A stretch of 21,932 bases of DNA, taken from Holosporaceae bacterium. Lineage in GTDB: Bacteria; Pseudomonadota; Alphaproteobacteria; UBA3830. The stretch lies in contig JAITAC010000115.1 in NCBI GenBank assembly GCA_031284345.1, forward strand, positions 1-21,932, written 5' to 3'. Shown here one piece after another: positions 15,764-21,932 of this stretch. The position numbers and the translations under genes are program-made. The notes under the pieces were generated by a model. The model worked only from the letters and a program-made list of their open reading frames with translations, made no database searches and was not told the origin of the DNA. Positions within the stretch are counted from its first letter, which is position 1; every line of letters starts with the position of its first letter.

Positions 15764-15793
15764 TTAAATCTCCAATTGTTGTAATATTTTTAT

Positions 15794-15811
15794 GTATAGA
15801 GTAACCTATAC
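15794..15811. repeat. Operator-like inverted repeat upstream of the hydrolase operon
   Basis: GTATAG, six bases, CTATAC: a perfect 6-6-6 inverted repeat lying 31 bases upstream of the hydrolase start codon, in the expected promoter or leader region. No convincing -35/-10 pair could be fixed around it. It may be a repressor site or a chance palindrome. Confidence 0.35.
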
Positions 15812-15853
15812 CATAAAAGTAGTATGTAAATCTGCTTTTACAAGTGTTTTTGC

Positions 15854-15881
15854 AAAAAAAATCTTGGATATCGACTTCCAA
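15854..15881 (-). terminator. Probable intrinsic terminator of the lolD-dnaE-DedA operon
   Basis: Read on the minus strand: TTGGA, an 8-base loop, TCCAA, then GATTTTTTTT. The stem is only 5 bp but is followed directly by a run of eight T. It lies about 30 bases after the DedA stop and upstream of the hydrolase gene, so it would separate the two minus-strand units. Confidence 0.5.
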
Positions 15882-15910
15882 TTTTCCCAATAACGATGGC
15901 GGCGTTGCTT

Positions 15911-16498
15911 TCAGAAAAACAATCTTACAAGAGCGAACCCCACAATAACGCTAACAACTATTATAACCAATGCTGTTCTCTTGTGTTTTTCAATGAAATC
16001 CAAGATGAATTCGCCATATTTTTTGCAAATTATCGAAAGGATCAGGAATCTCATGGTTCTGGTTATCACGGACGCCGCTCCAAAAACCAGCAGATCAACT
16101 TTTGCGAATCCGCTGGCGATGGTTACGATCTTATAGGGAATCGGCGTTAATCCCTTGGCGCAGATTATCCAAAAAGCCCATTTGCTGATGGTGCCAGATT
16201 GCACCAGATTGTTAAACTTATCCACTTGACCATAGAAGTCCAGTATGCGAGATCCTATTAGCTCGAAGCAGCCGTATCCTATGTAATAGCCGAGAAATCC
16301 CCCCAAAATCGACGCTAAGCTGCATATAAGAGCGTAGTACAGACTTTTATTCTTGTTCTTCGCGACGACAATGGCCAAAATCGGATCCGGCGGAAGTGGA
16401 AAAAATGAGCTTTCAATGAAAGAAATAAACATCAAAACCAATGCCGCATGCTTACTTTCGGCTTTTTTCATCATCCAATCATATATTTTTTCTATCAT
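15911..16498 (-). CDS. DedA/VTT-domain inner-membrane protein (YqaA type)
   Basis: A 195-residue polytopic inner-membrane protein of the DedA superfamily, which is linked to lipid scrambling and undecaprenyl-phosphate or membrane homeostasis. It shows the YqaA-type opening FISFIESSFFPLPPDPILAI (about 25-44), a glycine-rich segment (LGGFLGYYIGY) and the re-entrant-like GLTPIPYKIVTIASGFAKV near residue 115. Hydrophobic segments lie at about 18-35, 55-78, 105-130, 135-155 and 172-193. It starts 5 bp after the dnaE stop and so is translated from the same mRNA. The assignment to the superfamily is firm. The physiological role is not. Confidence 0.88.
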   Translation of the reverse strand: MIEKIYDWMMKKAESKHAALVLMFISFIESSFFPLPPDPILAIVVAKNKNKSLYYALICSLASILGGFLGYYIGYGCFELIGSRILDFYGQVDKFNNLVQSGTISKWAFWIICAKGLTPIPYKIVTIASGFAKVDLLVFGAASVITRTMRFLILSIICKKYGEFILDFIEKHKRTALVIIVVSVIVGFALVRLFF

Positions 16499-16503
16499 TT
16501 TAG

Positions 16504-19500
16504 TTAGCTTTCATTTTCTATAACAATGACATTGCTGATGCCCACGATATTTTTCAAGTCTAGCAGATCATAGGTCTGCAAAAAATATTTTTCCGGGAGA
16601 ATTATTTTTTTTTCATTGGGTATTATTAATTCGAGTTTTGAATTTCCTCCTGCGCGAAAATTATCCACCAATGTTTTTATGGCGGAAAGCTGGGCGACGG
16701 AATTAATTTTTATGCGAACGGTATTTTCAAATATTTTTGGGGTTCGGCGATCTAGATCGGAAGTAATAAATTTACCATTGGCGTCGAATTTTTGCATTTT
16801 TTCGACTGTTACGCGGACTTGGTCATCGTTTTTGTAGCAGTTGATGTTCATTAGGACGATATTTCCTATTTGCAGCAGTTCCCGATAATTTTCCAGTGTT
16901 TCGGAGAACAGTGTAACATCCATACTGCCGGACATGTCAGATACCTGCAATATACAAAATTTACTCTGATTTTTGGTAGTTTTGTAAATGACATTATTTA
17001 TGGTTGCCACGATTTTTGCTTTAGCGAGATTTGTAGCTTCCATAATGGTGGGAAACTGGAGATTTTTCAGAAGGTCCTCATACTGTTGCATCGGATGCGA
17101 CGAAATATAGAATCCGATGGCGACGAATTCGTTTTGCAATTTTGTAGTTTCGTCCCATTCTGGAACGTTGGCTAGCGGCGGATACGATTTTTCGAACAAG
17201 GAAACCTGCTCTGTGGATAATTTCATTGCCAAGATATCGTCCATGGAGCTGAACAGTTGATTTCTGTTGGGATGCAGACTATCGAACACTCCGGATTTTA
17301 TGAAATGTTCTAAAATTCTTTTGGTAATAATTTTTTTAGGCAGCAGTCTTTCCATAAAGTCAAAAACCGATGTGTAGTTACCGTTTTGGATTCTTTCCTG
17401 CACTATTTCTTGCACGCTATTTTCGCTGCTGCTTTTTATAGCCGTCAGGCTGTAGCGAATGAGATTATTTTCATAATCGACGATGAAGTCGCTTTCGGAC
17501 GAATTTATATCCGGTGGGATGATATTGATATTATTTTTTTTAGCGTCCTGATAGGCGGCGTACAATTTATCTGTGTTGGCCATATCCAGAGTCATGACGG
17601 CGGCGAAGAACTCGATGGTGTAATTTGCTTTGAGGTAGGCAGTTTGGTAGGTGAGCAATCCATAGGGAGTCGAGTGAGATTTATTGAAGCCGTAGCTGGC
17701 GAATTTATTCATTTGCTCAAAGAGGCGTTCTGCCACATCCAAAGACACGCCACGTTCTGTAGCGCCATCGATGAAGCGTTTTCTTTGGGCGTGCATTTCG
17801 TCTTTATCTTTTTTTCCCATGGCTCGCCGCAGGATATCTGCTTGTCCAAGTGTATATCCGCCGATTTTCTGGGCGATTTGCATAACCTGTTCCTGATATA
17901 CCATTACGCCGTAGGTTTCCGCCAGAATTGGTTCTAGTTTTTCGTGCAGGTAGGTGATTTTTTCGACACCGTGTTTGCAGGCGATGTATTTGGGGATATC
18001 GTCCATGGGTCCGGGGCGGTATAGAGCCACCAGTGCGATGATATCTTCTATTCTGTCCGGCTGCAATTTTCTCAGAACGTCGCGCATGCCGGCACTTTCT
18101 ATTTGGAACACTCCGACGCAATTGACTTTACGGAACAGCTCGAATGTTTTGGGATCATCCAGGGGGATTTCCTGAGCAGTCAGATATATTCCTCGTTTTT
18201 TTATGATATTGAGATTTTTTTGGATGACAGTCAGAGTTTTCAGGCCCAAAAAATCGAATTTGATCAATCCGGCGCTTTCCACGTATTTCATGGAGAATTG
18301 CGTAACCGGCATGATGGATCTCTGATCCTTGTAGAGTGGGACCATCTCCTGAATATTTTTATCCGAGATTACGACGCCGGCTGCGTGGACCGAGGCATGC
18401 CTATATAATCCTTCCAGTCTCAGTGCTATTTCCATAAGGTTCTTCACCTGGGGATCAGTTTCTATAAGCTCTCGCAGAGCCGGTTCTGCATCGATAGCCT
18501 GCTGCAGTGTAAGCGGATTAGTGGGATTAAACGGAATCATCTTCGATATTTTGTCCATGAAGCCGTAGGGCATGGCCAGAACTCTACCGACGTCTTTTAC
18601 CACCGCTCGCGCCTGCAGCTTACCAAACGTAATGATCTGCGCCACCGATTGATATCCGTATTTTTGCTGTACGTAGGCGATGACCTCGTCCCTTCTTTCC
18701 TGACAAAAATCGATGTCGAAGTCTGGCATGGATACGCGATCTGGATTTAAAAACCGCTCGAAAAATAATTGGAATCGAATGGGATCCACATCAGTGATTT
18801 TCACTGCCCAGGCCACAATTGATCCGGCTCCGGATCCGCGTCCGGGGCCCACGGGAATATCCTGCGACTTGGCCCACTGCACATAATCGGCAATAATGAG
18901 AAAATATCCGCTGAATCCCATCTTTTTGATCATGTCCAATTCATAATAAAGGCGATCGAAATATTTTTGGCTGGTTTCGTTGTAATTTTCGGCGCCAAAA
19001 AATAATTTTTCCAACTTTTCTTCGAGGCCAACGACGGATAAATCCCGCAATTCTTCGTCCTGGGTTTTACCACTGGCTGGAGTAAATTGCGGCATCCAGG
19101 GTTTTTTCTTGGCGAGGCAGAAGCTGCATCTCTGCGCTATGTTAATTGTATTTTCGATTGCTTCGGGGAGGTCGGAAAAAGCTTCCGTCATTTCCGCCGG
19201 AGACTTAAAATAAAATTCCTGCGATGACGTCTGCCGTTCAGTGTCGTATATGGTTTTTCCCTGGGCAATGCCCAAAAGAATATCGTGGGCGCTGAAGTAT
19301 TCCGGAGACGCAAAACACACATTATTGGTAGCCACCAGCGGAATATTATGTTCATAGGCCAGATTAACGGCCATTTCCTCTATTTTTTGTTCCTGCTCGA
19401 AGTTATGTCGGGAGAGTTCGATGTAAAGTCTATCGGGAAAATATTTTAGCAGAAACGAAAGATATTCTTCTGCGCTGTCTTTGTCGTTTTCCTGTAAAAA

Positions 19501-19920
19501 TGCTCCGAGAGATCCGTAAATGCCTCCGGTGGCGAGAATAAGATCACCGGAATGTTTGGCCAGAAGATCCAGAGATATTTCCGGATGAGTCTCCGACGTT
19601 GGATTTAAATGGGCGCTGGACGCCAATTGAATTAAATTTTGATAGCCGTTGGCGTTTTTCGCGTACAGCACAACGCTCGTGGGACAATCGATTTTTTTCG
19701 GGTGCTGCACGTTCAGCTGGCAGGCAATAATCGGCTGAATTCCGCGGGCAGAGCAATTTATGGAAAAATCCATTGCTCCGAACAAATTATTGGCGTCTGT
19801 AATTGCAACTGCTGGCATATCGTATTTTTCACACAGGTACGCCAGCTTATCTATTTTTATGGCTCCTTCCGCGAGGGAATAGGCGGAATGTACTCTCAAA
19901 TGAATGAAATTACTACTCAT
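16504..19920 (-). CDS. dnaE: DNA polymerase III alpha subunit DnaE
   Basis: The replicative chromosomal polymerase catalytic subunit. At 1138 residues it is of normal DnaE1 length. Domains in order: N-terminal PHP (about 5-270, opening HLRVHSAYSLAEGA), the polymerase core with VGPGRGSGAGS near residue 355 and the catalytic aspartates in MPDFDIDF near 400, fingers including YRPGPMDDIPKYI, a helix-hairpin-helix region, and a C-terminal OB fold (about 995-1080, ILQVSDMSGSMDVTLFSE). No proofreading exonuclease domain is present, as expected for DnaE, which relies on separate DnaQ. Its ATG overlaps the lolD stop (ATGA). The lolD-dnaE pairing is a recurring alphaproteobacterial arrangement. Confidence 0.98.
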   Translation of the reverse strand: MSSNFIHLRVHSAYSLAEGAIKIDKLAYLCEKYDMPAVAITDANNLFGAMDFSINCSARGIQPIIACQLNVQHPKKIDCPTSVVLYAKNANGYQNLIQLASSAHLNPTSETHPEISLDLLAKHSGDLILATGGIYGSLGAFLQENDKDSAEEYLSFLLKYFPDRLYIELSRHNFEQEQKIEEMAVNLAYEHNIPLVATNNVCFASPEYFSAHDILLGIAQGKTIYDTERQTSSQEFYFKSPAEMTEAFSDLPEAIENTINIAQRCSFCLAKKKPWMPQFTPASGKTQDEELRDLSVVGLEEKLEKLFFGAENYNETSQKYFDRLYYELDMIKKMGFSGYFLIIADYVQWAKSQDIPVGPGRGSGAGSIVAWAVKITDVDPIRFQLFFERFLNPDRVSMPDFDIDFCQERRDEVIAYVQQKYGYQSVAQIITFGKLQARAVVKDVGRVLAMPYGFMDKISKMIPFNPTNPLTLQQAIDAEPALRELIETDPQVKNLMEIALRLEGLYRHASVHAAGVVISDKNIQEMVPLYKDQRSIMPVTQFSMKYVESAGLIKFDFLGLKTLTVIQKNLNIIKKRGIYLTAQEIPLDDPKTFELFRKVNCVGVFQIESAGMRDVLRKLQPDRIEDIIALVALYRPGPMDDIPKYIACKHGVEKITYLHEKLEPILAETYGVMVYQEQVMQIAQKIGGYTLGQADILRRAMGKKDKDEMHAQRKRFIDGATERGVSLDVAERLFEQMNKFASYGFNKSHSTPYGLLTYQTAYLKANYTIEFFAAVMTLDMANTDKLYAAYQDAKKNNINIIPPDINSSESDFIVDYENNLIRYSLTAIKSSSENSVQEIVQERIQNGNYTSVFDFMERLLPKKIITKRILEHFIKSGVFDSLHPNRNQLFSSMDDILAMKLSTEQVSLFEKSYPPLANVPEWDETTKLQNEFVAIGFYISSHPMQQYEDLLKNLQFPTIMEATNLAKAKIVATINNVIYKTTKNQSKFCILQVSDMSGSMDVTLFSETLENYRELLQIGNIVLMNINCYKNDDQVRVTVEKMQKFDANGKFITSDLDRRTPKIFENTVRIKINSVAQLSAIKTLVDNFRAGGNSKLELIIPNEKKIILPEKYFLQTYDLLDLKNIVGISNVIVIENES

Positions 19921-20618
19921 TTTTTCAGCAGTACTCCTTCGGAAATAGTATATTTCATGGACATTTTTTCTGCCAATTCATAATTGTGGGTGGCAATAAT
20001 AGCCGACATTTTTGTTTTTTTAGTTATTTCCATAAGGTCATCGAAGACCATCAGAGCTGTTTCGTGGTCCAGATTTCCCGTTGGCTCGTCTGCCAGCAAA
20101 ATTGCCGGATCGTTGGCCAGGGCTCTTGCGATGGCGACCCGCTGTTTCTGTCCACCGGACAGTTCTGACGGACGCGAATGCGCCTTGTTTTCCAGTCCGA
20201 ATTCCTTCAGCAGAAGCAGTGCTTTATCCTTCGCTATTTTTCGGGGAACTTCCTTCAGCAGCTGCGGCAGCATCACGTTTTCCAGCGCCGAAAACTCCTG
20301 CAGAAGGTGATGATATTGGTAAACGAATCCTATTTTTGATAATCTTAGATCTGTTTTTTCGTTATCAGACAGCAGCTTGCTATTTTTTCCACAGATAAAT
20401 AAATTTCCTTCCGTTGGATCATCCAGCAATCCCGCCACATGCAGCAACGTTGATTTCCCGGATCCGGAAGGACCCAGCAGAGCCAGAAGCTCCGACTCCC
20501 GAACCTCCAGAGATATTCCTCGTAGCACCGGCAGTTCATTGCCGCTGTAGCGTTTGCTGATGTTGTCAAGGACAAGCATTAGCGGAGTTTCCGACGCAGT
20601 CTTCGAGCCGTGGTTCAT
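19917..20618 (-). CDS. lolD: Lipoprotein-releasing ABC transporter ATPase LolD
   Basis: ATPase of the LolCDE complex, which extracts outer-membrane lipoproteins from the inner membrane for transfer to LolA. The 233-residue protein has Walker A LLGPSGSGKSTLLH, the Q-loop in VYQYHHLL, the ABC signature ELSGGQKQRVAIARAL, Walker B AILLADEPTGNLD and the switch His in IIATHNYELA. The HLLQEFSALENVMLP segment is typical of LolD/MacB-type ATPases. The start at 20618 has GGAG 5-6 bases upstream; the frame stays open to 20729 but that extension is unlike the family. No lolC or lolE lies next to it. Functionally it ties to the outer-membrane protein genes in the window. Confidence 0.93.
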   Translation of the reverse strand: MNHGSKTASETPLMLVLDNISKRYSGNELPVLRGISLEVRESELLALLGPSGSGKSTLLHVAGLLDDPTEGNLFICGKNSKLLSDNEKTDLRLSKIGFVYQYHHLLQEFSALENVMLPQLLKEVPRKIAKDKALLLLKEFGLENKAHSRPSELSGGQKQRVAIARALANDPAILLADEPTGNLDHETALMVFDDLMEITKKTKMSAIIATHNYELAEKMSMKYTISEGVLLKK

Positions 20619-20983
20619 GATGTCTCCGTATGATTCAATCTTCGTGGTCACTATAGCATTCGCAGGATAAGCTCCGCAACCCCGCAGTGTATTCGCTCTG
20701 CAGGAGGATGCAAGCTGCGGATCCGACACGTCAATTGTGGAAAGGAGCTGCTTCCGTATATTAGATGCATATGGAGATCCCGCTTTCTTTAAATCTTAAT
20801 TTTGTCATGCATTTCTCCACGCTTTCCGGCAATATTTCACATTGTTTGTCAATGGAATAACCGTGCATTTGCGGTAATAAGTGTTGTTTTATTGCAACAA
20901 AAGATGTTAAAATATTTAAAAATATTGCTTTATTTAAAAAAATCTTATATCGTTATTATGGTTAGTTTTTAGGGAGATTTTAA
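20619..20983. other. Divergent intergenic region between lolD and the outer-membrane protein gene
   Basis: A 365-bp spacer that must hold the promoters of two divergent units. It contains TGTTG/CAACA (20882-20899) and AATATTT-AA-AAATATT (20911-20926) inverted repeats. A possible plus-strand promoter is TTGTTT (20884-20889), an 18-bp spacer and TAAAAT (20908-20913). A TTGACA reads on the minus strand at 20852-20847 but has no matching -10. A 35-codon minus-strand open frame (20761-20868) has no ribosome-binding site and is not called. Confidence 0.45.
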
Positions 20984-21754
20984 ATGAAAAAGTACATATT
21001 GTTGACAGCGTCCGGAGTTTTGTTTTTTGTTGCGGCAAATGCTGACCAGTCCGTTCTGGCTGTTCACGAAGAGCCTGTTGTAGTTGCAGCAGAACCAGAG
21101 CCAGAGCCACAGCCAGCGGTCATCGAGCAAGTGGATGAATATAACTGCCCATTCTGTGGAGTATATCTCACATTGGGTGTCGGTGGCAGTTTCTTAAAAA
21201 ACAAAATTGACGGTCACATTGGCCAAGATCAAGCTCGAGCTAATATAAAAAGCGACAACCAGAACGTAAATCGTGTTATCGGGGTTGTGGGATTAGGCGG
21301 TGGAAAAGTGTTCAACGATACCATCTACGTTGGCGGAGATATCTTGTGTGATTTCAGTAGTTCCAAGGAAAAAAATGTAGAAAATATCACCGTCGATGGA
21401 GCTGCTCTAGGTGCAGGTTGGATTGCAAAAATAAAGACTGCGGCGGTGATTCCATCTGTTGCTTTAAGGCTCGGATATTTTAACAAAAATGCAGAAATAT
21501 TGTTATTTACAAAAATAGCTGCTTCCTATACCTCATCCACTCTTAAAGCTAATAACGGTAACGCGTTTGTTGGAGAAGAAAAAATTTCAAAATTCGCTCC
21601 TGCTCTTGGCTTGGGAATCGAAAAAGCATTCAGTAAGAAATTTTCTGGACGTCTGGAGGGAGAATACAGATTTAACTCCCGTAAAGATGCCTTTAAAGCT
21701 GCTGGTGCCGTAAACGTTCGTGCTCTTGTTGCTTATCACATCAATGGTATATAA
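20984..21754 (+). CDS. Outer-membrane beta-barrel protein with Pro/Glu-rich N-terminal linker
   Basis: A 256-residue protein with a signal peptide (MKKYILLTASGVLFFVAANA, cleavage after about residue 20). A periplasmic linker rich in Glu and Pro (EPEPEPQP, about 37-44) follows, then a barrel-like region from about 58. That region has alternating polar/hydrophobic strands and glycine-rich turns (VYLTLGVGGSF, then VGLGGGKVFNDTIYVGGDI) and ends in VRALVAYHINGI. The size and pattern fit the OmpA-like, eight-strand outer-membrane beta-barrel family (OMP_b-brl type). The terminal residue is Ile rather than the usual Phe. A CPFC pair (Cys55, Cys58) sits just before the first strand, with another Cys at 122. 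AGGGAGA provides the ribosome-binding site. Likely function is surface structure or adhesion, but this is not shown by sequence. Confidence 0.82.
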   Translation: MKKYILLTASGVLFFVAANADQSVLAVHEEPVVVAAEPEPEPQPAVIEQVDEYNCPFCGVYLTLGVGGSFLKNKIDGHIGQDQARANIKSDNQNVNRVIGVVGLGGGKVFNDTIYVGGDILCDFSSSKEKNVENITVDGAALGAGWIAKIKTAAVIPSVALRLGYFNKNAEILLFTKIAASYTSSTLKANNGNAFVGEEKISKFAPALGLGIEKAFSKKFSGRLEGEYRFNSRKDAFKAAGAVNVRALVAYHINGI

Positions 21755-21778
21755 AGTTAAATAACATACTCCATAGTC

Positions 21779-21805
21779 AAATGCCATCAATATGATGGCA
21801 TTTTT
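21779..21805 (+). terminator. Intrinsic terminator after the outer-membrane protein gene
   Basis: ATGCCATCA, loop ATA, TGATGGCAT: a perfect 9-bp stem, extendable to 11 bp with flanking AA/TT, ending in a run of five T. It lies 25 bases after the stop codon. This is the clearest rho-independent terminator in the window. Confidence 0.9.
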
Positions 21806-21932
21806 CATTCATCACACTACGGCTTCTCTCACACATTAATTCTGCAATATATTTTGTTTTTGGCCGCTTTTTTATGGAGTCTTAAAGATCCGGGCGCCGG
21901 TATCTCAAAAACCTATCTTGTATAGAATACCA

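Noticed and set aside
17212..17220. TGTGGATAA, a perfect DnaA box in reverse, as part of a replication origin
   Set aside because: It is a single exact match inside the dnaE coding region, with only scattered one-mismatch relatives elsewhere and no cluster or adjoining AT-rich unwinding element. A 9-mer can occur by chance in 22 kb.
17386..17937. 183-codon open frame on the plus strand opposite dnaE
   Set aside because: Antisense shadow of a conserved region of DnaE. No ribosome-binding site or family resemblance.
20761..20868. 35-codon minus-strand open frame upstream of lolD
   Set aside because: No ribosome-binding site, no recognisable domain, and it lies in a divergent promoter region.
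1..21932. CRISPR arrays, tRNA or rRNA genes, insertion sequences
   Set aside because: No regularly spaced direct repeats, no cloverleaf-like sequence with the conserved T-loop, and no transposase fragment was noticed on reading both strands.

Overview
The window looks like part of the chromosome of a host-associated alphaproteobacterium, probably a Holosporales-like or similar intracellular symbiont. The core genes are of alphaproteobacterial type: TyrS with a KKMGKT signature, an alphaproteobacterial-type AddB ending in an HLARVKEW motif, a DUF2948 protein beside murA, and lolD overlapping dnaE. The DNA is AT-rich. The lifestyle is inferred mainly from one gene, a predicted secreted protein with a eukaryote-type cyclin box. 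No tRNA, rRNA, CRISPR array or recognisable insertion sequence was seen.

Layout. (1) Positions 1-1133, plus strand: the 3' part of rpoN (sigma-54), cut by the window edge. (2) 1396-3615, minus strand: a compact murA-trxA-rsmG operon. Inside the 5' part of rsmG lie two near-identical ParB-binding parS sites, which suggests that the replication origin is nearby. (3) 3789-7998, plus strand: a DUF2948 protein divergent from murA, then a very large membrane-anchored AsmA/DUF3971-type protein with unusual N- and C-terminal extensions. (4) About 8000-10460: a gene-poor, very AT-rich stretch with two plus-strand genes for predicted exported proteins. One is an unrecognised 162-residue protein behind a near-consensus promoter. 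The other is a 359-residue protein with a signal peptide and a C-terminal PHO80/cyclin-Y-like cyclin box. This is the accessory part of the window. (5) 10523-15763, minus strand: alpha/beta hydrolase, tyrS, PhnP-like metallo-hydrolase and addB, with start/stop overlaps that indicate one transcription unit. (6) 15911-20618, minus strand: lolD-dnaE-yqaA-like (DedA) operon, ended by a probable intrinsic terminator. (7) 20984-21754, plus strand: an outer-membrane beta-barrel protein followed by a clear intrinsic terminator.

Together the core genes cover envelope biogenesis (murA, lolD, AsmA-like protein, barrel protein, DedA), DNA replication and repair (dnaE, addB), chromosome partition (parS) and translation (tyrS, rsmG). 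The cyclin-box protein is the main discovery candidate. A bacterial cyclin carrying an export signal could act on a host cyclin-dependent kinase. The fold call rests on reading sequence motifs by eye, and the host role is inference.
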